Shown here in pieces: positions 34,867 to 43,013 of a DNA stretch of 64,000 nt. The notes beneath the pieces were generated by a model. It was not told the origin of the DNA. It did not search any database and was given only the letters and a program-made list of their open reading frames with translations. The stretch covers positions 1-64,000 of the forward strand of contig DBMR01000021.1 in assembly GCA_002298785.1 (NCBI GenBank), in the 5' to 3' direction. Source of the stretch: Verrucomicrobia subdivision 3 bacterium UBA693 (GTDB lineage: Bacteria; Verrucomicrobiota; Verrucomicrobiia; Limisphaerales; UBA8199). Within the stretch, counting starts at the first letter, position 1; each line of letters opens with the position of its first letter. The position numbers and the translations under genes are program-made.

Positions 34867-37056
34867 ATGCAATCAGCACCGGACAAAACCAAAGCGGCCA
34901 ACGGCAATCCGAATGCCGCCGATCGCCCCTACCCGATGGACCGCACTCGGAACATCGGCATCGCCGCCCATATTGACGCGGGCAAAACCACGACCACGGA
35001 ACGAATCCTCTTTTACACGGGATTGATCCACAAAATGGGCGATGTGGACGATGGCAACACTGTCACGGACTGGATGGAGCAGGAGCGGGAACGCGGCATC
35101 ACCATTACTTCGGCCGCCACCACCTGTTATTGGACCCAGAAGGAAGATGGTACTTATAAGGCCTTTCAGAACATCTCGCACCGGGTGAACATCATCGACA
35201 CTCCGGGACACGTGGATTTCACGGCTGAAGTCGAACGTTCCATGCGCGTGTTGGACGGCGCGGTGGCGGTCTTCTGCGGAGTGGCCGGGGTGCAGCCGCA
35301 ATCGGAAACGGTCTGGCGTCAGGCCACCAAATACCGCGTTCCCCGTATCGCTTTTGTCAATAAGATGGACCGCACTGGGGCTGACTTTCAGAACGCGGTC
35401 AATGATATGCGCAAAAAGCTCGGTGCCTATGCGTATCCGGTCATGTTGCCTATCGGCAAGGAAGACTATCTGCGGGGCAACATCGACGTCGTGAATCAGA
35501 GAGCTATCATTTACGACGAAAATGATGAGTCTGGATTGAAATACCAGGTGACGGAGATTCCGGATGATCTGAAGGAATCTGCCAAGGCGGCGTTGGCTGA
35601 ACTGGTCGACGCGGTTTCCAACAAGGACGACACCGTGGCCGAACTGGTGATCAACAACCAACCGGTGACCCCGCAGGTACTGAAAGCTGCGATCCGCCGG
35701 CTCACCTGCAAAATTGAATTCGTCCCGGTCCTCGCGGGCTCTGCGTTTAAGAAGCGCGGGGTGCAGCCGCTGGTGGATGCCGTGGTGGATTACCTGCCTT
35801 CTCCGCTCGACGTCCCACACGCCCAGGGCATCGTCCCGGGGGCTGAGACCGTGGTGGACGTCCCCTCGAACGACCATTCGAAGTTCTGCTCCCTGGCGTT
35901 CAAGCTCTGGACCGATCCGTTCGTCGGCAAGCTGGTGTTTTTCCGGGTGTACAGCGGCCAACTCAAAAAGGGTGACACCATTTACAATCCACGCACGCGC
36001 AAGCGCGAGCGCGTCAGCCGCGTGATGATGATTCAAGCGGACAAACGCATTGATGTGGAGACGACCTTCGCGGGCGACATCGCCGCGCTGGTGGGGCTGC
36101 GCAACATCACCACGGGCGACACCCTCTGCGACGAAGATTTTGACGTGATGCTCGAACCGCCGACATTCCCGGAGCCGGTGATCTCGATGGCTGTCGAGCC
36201 CAAGACCAAGGCGGATCGCGAGAAGATGAGCGAGGGTCTGCAGCGCTTGGCTGAAGAAGATCCGACCTTCCGCTGCTTCACCAATGAGGAGACCGGTCAG
36301 TTGATCATCGCCGGCATGGGCGAGCTGCACCTGGAAATCATTCGTGACCGCTTGTTCCGCGAATTCAAGGTCACCGCCAACGCCGGTGCACCGCAAATCG
36401 CTTATCGCGAAACCTTTACCAAGTCGGCCGAAGGCGTGGGCAAGTTCATCCGCCAATCCGGCGGTCGCGGTCAATACGGCCATGCGGTCGTCACGGTCGA
36501 GCCCAACGAGCGGGGCAAAGGCGTGGAAATCGAGAACAAGATCGTCGGCGGTGCGATTCCGAAGGAATACATTCCCGCGGTTATCGACGGCATTGAGGAA
36601 GCCATTAAGGGTGGCGTTATCGCCGGCTTCCCGGTGGTGGACGTTAAGGTCAGCGTGGTGGATGGAACCTTCCACGAGGTTGACTCGAGCGAATTGGCGT
36701 TCAAGATGGCCGGCATTTTTGCCGTGAAAGAAGCCGCCAAACAAGCGGGCGCCATCTTGTTGGAACCGATCATGAAGGTCGAAGTGACCACGCCTGACGA
36801 ATATCAGGGCGATCTGCTCGGCGACATAAATCGCCGCCGGGGCAAGATCATCCATATCGACGCGAAAGAAGGCTCTACGATTCTTCAGGCGGAAGTGCCG
36901 CTCGCCGAAATGTTCGGTTACGCGACGGCCATTCGGTCGCTCTCCAAAGGGCGCGCCGCTTACTCGATGGAGCCGTTCCGGTTTGAACCGGTGCCGGCGT
37001 CGATCGCGGCCACCATTCTTGATTCGGCCAAAGCCAAGCCTGCGGCCAGGTCATAG
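34867..37056 (+). CDS. fusA: Elongation factor G
   Basis: The GTPase that drives ribosomal translocation, 729 residues. The G domain carries AHIDAGKTTTTE (P loop), DTPGHVDF and NKMD. Domains II to V follow in order, ending with the domain V segment GYATAIRSLSKGRA. The start at 34867 keeps the RPYPMDRTRNIGI segment, whose form is shared by related EF-Gs; an internal ATG at 34936 would cut it. It is third in the str operon, but behind an intrinsic terminator, so its expression relative to S12 and S7 is probably attenuated or driven separately. No tuf gene follows. Confidence 0.98.
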   Translation: MQSAPDKTKAANGNPNAADRPYPMDRTRNIGIAAHIDAGKTTTTERILFYTGLIHKMGDVDDGNTVTDWMEQERERGITITSAATTCYWTQKEDGTYKAFQNISHRVNIIDTPGHVDFTAEVERSMRVLDGAVAVFCGVAGVQPQSETVWRQATKYRVPRIAFVNKMDRTGADFQNAVNDMRKKLGAYAYPVMLPIGKEDYLRGNIDVVNQRAIIYDENDESGLKYQVTEIPDDLKESAKAALAELVDAVSNKDDTVAELVINNQPVTPQVLKAAIRRLTCKIEFVPVLAGSAFKKRGVQPLVDAVVDYLPSPLDVPHAQGIVPGAETVVDVPSNDHSKFCSLAFKLWTDPFVGKLVFFRVYSGQLKKGDTIYNPRTRKRERVSRVMMIQADKRIDVETTFAGDIAALVGLRNITTGDTLCDEDFDVMLEPPTFPEPVISMAVEPKTKADREKMSEGLQRLAEEDPTFRCFTNEETGQLIIAGMGELHLEIIRDRLFREFKVTANAGAPQIAYRETFTKSAEGVGKFIRQSGGRGQYGHAVVTVEPNERGKGVEIENKIVGGAIPKEYIPAVIDGIEEAIKGGVIAGFPVVDVKVSVVDGTFHEVDSSELAFKMAGIFAVKEAAKQAGAILLEPIMKVEVTTPDEYQGDLLGDINRRRGKIIHIDAKEGSTILQAEVPLAEMFGYATAIRSLSKGRAAYSMEPFRFEPVPASIAATILDSAKAKPAARS

Positions 37057-37077
37057 GTCTCTGAGTTTTAACTCTCC

Positions 37078-37095
37078 ACCCGCGCGGGTTTTTTA
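37078..37095 (+). terminator. Weak terminator candidate after fusA
   Basis: ACCCG and CGGGT flank a CG core (37078-37089) and six T residues follow. The T-tract is good, but the stem is short with an impossibly tight loop, so the call rests mainly on position. Confidence 0.35.
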
Positions 37096-37110
37096 ATGCC
37101 GTGGATGCAC

Positions 37111-37689
37111 CTACTTTCTGACCGAGGAGAGTTCGAGGGCGGCAGCGGCGGTCACCAGGCTGATACCACCCAGTTCCAGGATCCAGTTCATTCGCATGGA
37201 CTCAAGGTGGGTGCCCAGGAATTGGTCGATATGATGAAACGTAACCGCGCGTACGACGATGAAGGTGAGCGTGACCATGAGACCGCTCAACAATAGGGTA
37301 TGGTCCGCCCAGAAGGCTTTGAAGCGTAACGCCAGCCACACCGCCAATCCGCCGGCGCCGCCGAGCAGGCAAAAGACAAAGATTTCCTGAACACCTCTCC
37401 GGTGGCCGTACCAACCTTCGTTCCGGGCGGCCAACCGTCCGATATCTGTGAACAAGGTCTGCAGGTCCAGTTGCTTGTTCACACACAAAAAGCCCATTAA
37501 TAGCGCCACCAACGTCCAGACGGTCCTGGTTCTCATTCCGCTGCCAGGGACCGGTCGGTTTTCGCCACGCACAGCGGCTGCTGCCGCCATCAGGGTGCAG
37601 GCGGCGTAGGCGCAGACGGTGAACCATCCCATGAAGTCAGGGTCGCCGATTTGCGGCCGCCATTGCAGTTGGGAGAAGAAGTTCACCAT
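37111..37689 (-). CDS. Hypothetical five-helix membrane protein
   Basis: A 192-residue integral membrane protein with about five hydrophobic helices. Between helices 2 and 3 it has a polar segment, NKQLDLQTLFTDIGR followed by EGWYGHRRGVQ, that I recall as recurring in uncharacterised bacterial membrane proteins. A paired His-His in helix 4 (TFHHIDQFLG) could bind metal. The function is unknown. It converges with fusA and lies 143 bases downstream of the carB half gene on the same strand. Confidence 0.6.
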   Translation of the reverse strand: MVNFFSQLQWRPQIGDPDFMGWFTVCAYAACTLMAAAAAVRGENRPVPGSGMRTRTVWTLVALLMGFLCVNKQLDLQTLFTDIGRLAARNEGWYGHRRGVQEIFVFCLLGGAGGLAVWLALRFKAFWADHTLLLSGLMVTLTFIVVRAVTFHHIDQFLGTHLESMRMNWILELGGISLVTAAAALELSSVRK

Positions 37690-37832
37690 TTCAAGGTGGC
37701 TGTAGCGGTCAGTTCGTCAAGCGAGTAAACCCAGGCCGGCAGGGAATCTGGAATGCCTGTCGTGGCCAGCGGAATGACCCGCGGGAGACAGTCGGAACCG
37801 GGAGGCAATTGACGGATTGAGCGGGGCCAGGT

Positions 37833-39338
37833 CTATGCCTTCAGCGCCGCAAGCTCTTCTTCGAAATCGACGATTTCCTTGATCTGAACCAGGAACCAAC
37901 GATCGATCTTGGTCAGGGCGAAGATCTGTTCGATGTCAAATCCGGCCCGCAGCGCGTGGCGGATGAAGAAGATCCGTTCGGCGTTGGGAACGCTGAGTTT
38001 TTGGGTAATTAGATCGCGGGGCAGGATATCGCGATCCCCAAAGACCTTTTCACCAAAGCGCCAAGTCTTGCCGTCGCCGCCGAGGCCGGAGCGCCCGATC
38101 TCCAGCGAGCGCAGCGCTTTTTGCAGCGATTCCTTGAAGGTCCGGCCGATGGCCATGGCTTCGCCCACGCTCTTCATCTGCGTGTTGAGCGTCGGGTCGG
38201 TCTGCGGAAATTTTTCAAAGGCGAACCGCGGGATCTTGGTGACCACGTAATCGATGGTCGGTTCAAAGCTGGCAGGCGTTTCGCGGGTGATGTCGTTGCG
38301 GATCTCGTCCAGGAGATAGCCAACCGCCAGTTTGGCCGCGATCTTGGCGATGGGGAATCCGGTTGCCTTGGAAGCCAGCGCGGAGGAGCGCGATACCCGT
38401 GGATTCATCTCGATGATGACCATGCGGCCGTTCTCGGGATTTACGGCGAACTGAATGTTGGAACCGCCGGTTTCCACACCCACAGCGCGAATCACCGCGA
38501 ACGAGGCGTCGCGCATGATTTGGTACTCCTTGTCCGTGAGCGTCTGGATCGGCGCGACGGTGATGGAATCGCCAGTGTGCACCCCCATGGGGTCGAAGTT
38601 CTCGATGGAGCAAATGATGACGCAATTGTCCTTGCGATCCCGCATGACCTCCATCTCGAATTCCTTCCAGCCGAGAAGGGATTCCTCGACCAGGATTTCC
38701 GAAACGGGTGAGAGTTCCAGACCGCGTTTCGAGATTTCCTCGAACTCTTCGCGGTTATAGCCGATGCCGCCGCCGGTGCCGCCCAGGGTGAAAGCCGGGC
38801 GAATGATGAGGGGAAAGCGCCCGATCCTTTCCGCGATCTGGCGGGCTTCATCCAGCGTGTGCGCGACGCCGCTGATCGGGACATCCAGTCCGATCTGGAG
38901 CATGAGATCTTTGAACACCTGGCGGTCTTCGCCACGTTCAATCGCTTGCGCATTGGCCCCGATCATCTCCAGACCGTACTTTTCAAGCACGCCTTTGCGG
39001 TAAAGGGCCATCGCGGTATTCAGCGCCGTTTGGCCGCCCAGGGTCGGGAGCAGCACCAGCTTGCCCTCCGCGCCCATCCGCTTCATCTCGTCCAATTCGC
39101 GGACAATGATCTTCTCCACGCACTCCGGGGTGATCGGTTCGATATAGGTGCGGTCAGCGAATTCCGGATCGGTCATGATCGTGGCCGGATTGGAATTGAC
39201 CAGCACGACGCGGTAACCTTCCTCGCGCAGCGCTTTGCACGCCTGGGTGCCGGAATAGTCGAATTCGCAGGCCTGGCCAATGATAATTGGCCCGGCTCCG
39301 ATGATCAGGACAGAGTGGATGTCGGTGCGTTTTGGCAT
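37833..39338 (-). CDS. carB: Carbamoyl-phosphate synthase large chain, N-terminal half
   Basis: This is only the first half of CarB: 501 residues against about 1070 in most bacteria. It holds the carboxyphosphate-forming ATP-grasp unit (about residues 1-400, including SVLIIGAGPIIIGQ, GGQTALNTA, FTLGGTGGGIGYN and IEMNPRVSRSSALASK) and the start of the oligomerisation domain, and ends at FEEELAALKA. The sequence after the stop shows no CarB homology in any frame I examined, so this looks like a natural split, as in some archaea and Aquifex, rather than a frameshift. The second half, with the carbamate-phosphorylating unit and the MGS domain, must be elsewhere. The start MPKRTDIHSVLI was chosen; the open frame upstream is unlike CarB. 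Confidence 0.92.
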   Translation of the reverse strand: MPKRTDIHSVLIIGAGPIIIGQACEFDYSGTQACKALREEGYRVVLVNSNPATIMTDPEFADRTYIEPITPECVEKIIVRELDEMKRMGAEGKLVLLPTLGGQTALNTAMALYRKGVLEKYGLEMIGANAQAIERGEDRQVFKDLMLQIGLDVPISGVAHTLDEARQIAERIGRFPLIIRPAFTLGGTGGGIGYNREEFEEISKRGLELSPVSEILVEESLLGWKEFEMEVMRDRKDNCVIICSIENFDPMGVHTGDSITVAPIQTLTDKEYQIMRDASFAVIRAVGVETGGSNIQFAVNPENGRMVIIEMNPRVSRSSALASKATGFPIAKIAAKLAVGYLLDEIRNDITRETPASFEPTIDYVVTKIPRFAFEKFPQTDPTLNTQMKSVGEAMAIGRTFKESLQKALRSLEIGRSGLGGDGKTWRFGEKVFGDRDILPRDLITQKLSVPNAERIFFIRHALRAGFDIEQIFALTKIDRWFLVQIKEIVDFEEELAALKA

Positions 39339-39523
39339 CTTACAAAATCCCGGTGATGAAATACTTTTGGGGCGGGGAAGTCGATTCTTTTTTACGGCCC
39401 CACCGACGTCCAATCAGCAGAATTCCCCGGTATAAGGGTGAAAAAAATAGAAATCAGCGCCACCATCGGGGAAACCCGTGGTGCCGCTCGAATTGGTCCC
39501 AACCTCCCGAGCGCCAAGGGAGG

Positions 39524-39760
39524 TCAGGGCTTGAAAGCAGCTTCCAATCGATAGCTCAGCGTGCCCAGGTAGCGTTTGCGGGGTTTATTCCGGGCCCGTT
39601 GGCGTTCGCGGGCGGCGATCAGGTGCTTTAAACACCGGGACGCGCTTTCCGCGGGTGCGCCGCATTCTGTGCACCGCCGGTCCCGCTGTTTGCGCAACTG
39701 ATACTTGCGCTGCCGCGAGACCGCCAGGTTGGTGAATTCGTCTTTGATTGGAATTCTCAT
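39524..39760 (-). CDS. Small Cys/His zinc-finger-like protein
   Basis: A 78-residue basic protein. Its centre has C30-x2-C33, C43 and H46 (RRCTECGAPAES, then SRCLKHL), a spacing that could form a treble-clef zinc site, flanked by Arg/Lys-rich helices. I have seen similar short proteins in this group of bacteria, but no function is known to me. It starts 21 bases after the Gfo/Idh/MocA gene on the same strand and probably shares its transcript. Confidence 0.55.
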   Translation of the reverse strand: MRIPIKDEFTNLAVSRQRKYQLRKQRDRRCTECGAPAESASRCLKHLIAARERQRARNKPRKRYLGTLSYRLEAAFKP

Positions 39761-39781
39761 CCCCGTTACCCCTGGTTTGGT

Positions 39782-41095
39782 TTAGACCAACTTGGTGTGG
39801 CCAGGCATGGGCACGGGCGGAACAGTGACCGGCGCTTCCCAGTTGGGAGTTTGGGGAACGAGATTCTCCGTCGAGTTGAGAGCTTGTTCCCAGGTGACTT
39901 CCAGCCCGGTATAAGCCGCCATGCGGCCCATGATCGCCAGGAGGGTGCTGTGCGCCATGCGCACACCGTCATTGATCGGTTTGCCCGCGCGAATAGAGGC
40001 AAACAATTCGTTGTGCTCCTGCTGATACATGTCGGAGGCTTTTTCCTCGCGATACCGCCAGGCGTTCTTCCCTTTGATAACAAAAGGTCCGCTGAACGCG
40101 CGCACGATGTGGGCGGCGCCGTCCGAGCCCATGAAATAATCCGAGTTGTCGTTGGCGCAATTCATCTGCTGACGGCTGAAGTGGAAGCCCTTCACCCCGT
40201 CGGCGTATTCGTAAACCACCGAGAAATGATCGAAAATGTTGCCAAATTCGGGGCCAGTGCGGACCTGGCGTCCGCCATGAGCCACGCACTTGATCGGCGG
40301 GACGTCTTTCATCACCCACGCCATTTTATCGATGCTGTGCACGGCTTGTTCGGCGATGTGATCGCCCGAGAGCCAGGAGTAATAATACCAGTTTTTGACC
40401 TGGTATTGCAGGTCCGTCCAGGCGGGATTTCGCGGGAAAGGCGACCAAACGTAACCAGTATTGTAGGTGGTGTAGAGAGCTCTGACCTCGCCGATTGCAC
40501 CATTATGCACGCGATCCATGATGGCGCGCACACCCGCGTTGTAGCGGTAGCAGAAGCCGGCGACCAGGCTGAGTTTCTTCTGCCTGGCCATTTCCACGGC
40601 TTCCAGCACGGTGCGAACGCCCGGGGCGTCGGTGGCCATGGGTTTCTCACAGAAAACGTGCTTGCCGGCGGCGATGGCGGCTTTGAGGTGTTGCGGGCGA
40701 AAACCCGGAGGGGTGGCCAGCAAGACCACGTCCACGCCGCTATCGATCACTTTTTGATACGCATCCAAACCGACGAAGCATTTGTCGGGAGTGACCTTCA
40801 CTTTGCCGGGGGCGGCAGTCTGAAGTTCCCGCAAGCTGCCCTGCAGGCGATCTTCAAACACATCACCCATGGCGGTCAAAATGACATTCGGATCCGCATT
40901 GAGCGCTTCATGCGCCGCTCCGGACCCGCGACCACCACAACCAACCAGGCCGATTTTCAAGGTGTCCGAATTCGTGTCGGCAAAAAGGTTTCCAGGCAGA
41001 ATGGCCGGGGCCGCCAGAATTCCGCCGACCAGGGCGGAGTTTTTCAGAAATTGACGGCGTGATAGATTCGTCGAGTTTGTATCAGGTTGTTTCAT
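39782..41095 (-). CDS. Tat-exported Gfo/Idh/MocA-family oxidoreductase
   Basis: A 437-residue NAD(P)-dependent sugar or inositol dehydrogenase-like protein. The N-terminus carries a twin-arginine signal (SRRQFLKNSALVGG), so the folded protein is exported. The Rossmann motif KIGLVGCGGRGSGAAH begins near residue 47, the family lysine motif is CEKPMA near residue 150, and the C-terminal alpha/beta domain contains GDHIAEQAVHSIDKMAW with candidate catalytic His/Asp residues. The substrate is unknown. Exported members are numerous in Verrucomicrobia and Planctomycetes. It is followed by the small Cys/His protein gene. Confidence 0.9.
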   Translation of the reverse strand: MKQPDTNSTNLSRRQFLKNSALVGGILAAPAILPGNLFADTNSDTLKIGLVGCGGRGSGAAHEALNADPNVILTAMGDVFEDRLQGSLRELQTAAPGKVKVTPDKCFVGLDAYQKVIDSGVDVVLLATPPGFRPQHLKAAIAAGKHVFCEKPMATDAPGVRTVLEAVEMARQKKLSLVAGFCYRYNAGVRAIMDRVHNGAIGEVRALYTTYNTGYVWSPFPRNPAWTDLQYQVKNWYYYSWLSGDHIAEQAVHSIDKMAWVMKDVPPIKCVAHGGRQVRTGPEFGNIFDHFSVVYEYADGVKGFHFSRQQMNCANDNSDYFMGSDGAAHIVRAFSGPFVIKGKNAWRYREEKASDMYQQEHNELFASIRAGKPINDGVRMAHSTLLAIMGRMAAYTGLEVTWEQALNSTENLVPQTPNWEAPVTVPPVPMPGHTKLV

Positions 41096-41214
41096 ATTAG
41101 ATCAAGGGCGACAACAGAACAGCGATCCCCGAGAGGGGACCGCGGTCCAACAAGGTGCTATACAATCATGTAAAGGTCGTTTGAGCTGGTAAAGCGTAAA
41201 CGATATGCCGGGTA

Positions 41215-42003
41215 TCAATGCCCATTGGCCGTGCCCGGATTACACCAGAGCCGGTTCTTATTGACGTCCGTGGCTTCGCGTTTCCAATCGGCATATTTAA
41301 TCATCTGCACCGTGCCGCTAAAGCCCAGGACGATCCCGCCGATCTTGCCGTGGCGCCGGCCCAGGCCGAAGTCCTGGTTCGGGTCGGGGTAACTTGAGGC
41401 GTCGTTGTAATTGTTCACGCCGAGCACTGGGCTGATATCGTCAGGTTCCCACATCATAAACGCATCCTGGCGGAAGGCCGCTTGTTGGTAGGTATTGCCT
41501 TGTGGCGCGAGGGCGCCATATCCGCAAACCGAGCCATTCATTACGTAGGTGGACAATTTGTTGGCGCGCCCCTTGTAATTCACATTATTGGTCGCGTCCA
41601 AAGGACAACGATAAACACCCCGGTTTTTGACGTATTGCCAAAGCAGCCCGCCTTCGTAGGCCAGTTGGGGATTCACATTGTACGGCGCCACATCCAGGTT
41701 CGGCGGGGTGCCGCTGGTCTTGGGGTCGTAGAGCCAGCCCGGCAGCCAGGGCGGATTCCAGTTGGGGAAGGGCAGGCGGTCGCGGTTGTCGCCGCAGTAC
41801 ATGTGCGCGGCCACACCGATTTGGCGGTTATTGTTGACGCACTGGGTGCGCTGCGCTTTTTCTTTGGCGCTCGACAGGGCGGGCAACAGCATCGCAGCGA
41901 GAATCGCAATGATGGCGATGACCACGAGGAGTTCGATCAGCGTGAAGGCTCGGAATGGGGAGGGGGTGATCCCGTGTGGGTGTGTGGGCTCGGTTCTTTT
42001 CAT
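41215..42003 (-). CDS. Prepilin-like type II secretion family protein
   Basis: A 262-residue protein with a type IV prepilin N-terminus: FTLIELLVVIAIIAILAAML preceded by a basic leader, the cleavage site for a prepilin peptidase. The rest is a globular, Asn/Gly/Trp-rich domain with paired cysteines (VYRCPLDATNN), resembling the large H-X9-DG pseudopilin families expanded in Planctomycetes and Verrucomicrobia; the C-terminal motif is degenerate here (GRRHGKIGGIVLGFSG). The exact role in secretion or surface structures is unknown. I chose MKRTEPTH as start; 16 further upstream codons are open. Confidence 0.8.
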   Translation of the reverse strand: MKRTEPTHPHGITPSPFRAFTLIELLVVIAIIAILAAMLLPALSSAKEKAQRTQCVNNNRQIGVAAHMYCGDNRDRLPFPNWNPPWLPGWLYDPKTSGTPPNLDVAPYNVNPQLAYEGGLLWQYVKNRGVYRCPLDATNNVNYKGRANKLSTYVMNGSVCGYGALAPQGNTYQQAAFRQDAFMMWEPDDISPVLGVNNYNDASSYPDPNQDFGLGRRHGKIGGIVLGFSGTVQMIKYADWKREATDVNKNRLWCNPGTANGH

Positions 42004-42325
42004 GTTTTTGCAGGGCCTAACGAAGTTGAGCATTCTTTTCGAGCGAGCCATCAGCCCACCAGTTCAGTTGCCGTTTCGATTAAGCACTATTCTGCGATAA
42101 ATTAACCTTGGCCTCGTCCGTTACGCCATCCCCTTTTTGGGGGACGGACCCTCCCTATTTTGTGGTATGGTGTAAAGTCACATTGTGGTACATAATAACT
42201 CAATGACCGTGAGCGGTCCCCGGCGAGTGCCTGGGCCCGTGGGGTTTAGATTATCACGGTCGAGGGGTTGGTGTACTGCACCAGGCGCCCGGGGTGATGC
42301 CCGGGCGCCATTTCCTCGCGCCGCG
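42004..42325. other. Intergenic region between prepilin-like and regulator genes
   Basis: The 322-base gap holds no gene. It contains a bulged hairpin (42115-42149, CGTCCG and a TCCCC/GGGGA pair around five T residues), two copies of TGTGGTA (42161-42167 and 42184-42190), and the perfect 10-bp hairpin downstream of the regulator gene. The prepilin promoter should lie here on the minus strand, but I could not identify it confidently. Confidence 0.45.
42284..42309 (-). terminator. Hairpin after the response regulator gene
   Basis: A perfect 10-bp GC-rich stem with a GTGATG loop (arms 42284-42293 and 42300-42309) lies 16 bases beyond the regulator stop codon. It has no T-tract on the minus strand, so it may end transcription with Rho or stabilise the mRNA 3' end. 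Confidence 0.5.
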
Positions 42326-42991
42326 TCAGCGGCCGAGATACTTCAAAGTGGCTTCCGTCCGGCTATGGACATGGAGCTTGTCGTAAATGCTGCGCACGTG
42401 GGTCCGCACGGTTTCAAAGCTGATATTCAATAAGTCCGCGATTTCCTTGTAGGAATGGCCTTTGGCGAGCAGCGCGAGCACTTGCTCCTCGCGTTCGGTC
42501 AATCCTTCGAGTTGAGGCGGGGGCTTGGCGACCGTGCCGTTTTGGTCCATCTGGTGAAAGAATTGGACGACCCGGCGCGCGATCTGGCGAGACATTGGGG
42601 CGCCGCCGCTGGTGCATTCTTCAATGGCTTCGAGCAGTTTTTCGCGAGACGTGCGTTTGAGCAGGTAACCCGTGGCCCCAGCCATCAGGGACTTGAAAAT
42701 CTGTTCGTTGTCGTCGTAAACCGTGAGCATGAGCACCGGCAGACGTGGTACCAAAACTTTGAGCCGACGTACGCAGTCAGTACCCAACATTCCGGGCATG
42801 TTGATGTCCATCAACACCACATCGGGGCAATTGCCGGGAATGCCCTGGAGCGCCGCGGCGCCGTCTGGATAGGTGGCCTGGCAACGGAAGCCGGGCGCGC
42901 TGTTAATCATCGCGGCGAGATTCGCCCGGACCCCATCATCATCTTCCACCAGGGCAACTTGGATCGGTTTGTTCAATCGACGGGTACTCAT
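42326..42991 (-). CDS. NarL/FixJ-family response regulator
   Basis: A 221-residue DNA-binding regulator. The receiver domain has acidic residues at 17-19, phospho-acceptor D62 (LMDINMPG) and K112 (LLKRT). The LuxR-type HTH spans about residues 155-215 (LTEREEQVLALLAKG, then YKEIADLLNISFETVRTHV). It lies 22 bases downstream of the propeller histidine kinase gene and is almost certainly its cognate output. Confidence 0.94.
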   Translation of the reverse strand: MSTRRLNKPIQVALVEDDDGVRANLAAMINSAPGFRCQATYPDGAAALQGIPGNCPDVVLMDINMPGMLGTDCVRRLKVLVPRLPVLMLTVYDDNEQIFKSLMAGATGYLLKRTSREKLLEAIEECTSGGAPMSRQIARRVVQFFHQMDQNGTVAKPPPQLEGLTEREEQVLALLAKGHSYKEIADLLNISFETVRTHVRSIYDKLHVHSRTEATLKYLGR

Positions 42992-43013
42992 ATCAAAGCG
43001 GCCACGCTATCGA

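Noticed and set aside
34873..36855. A 660-codon open frame antisense to fusA
   Set aside because: It mirrors a highly conserved gene in a GC-rich genome, where antisense frames stay open by codon bias; the translation is unlike any protein family.
39797..41062. A 421-codon plus-strand frame
   Set aside because: Lies entirely within the Gfo/Idh/MocA gene on the other strand and is low in recognisable features.
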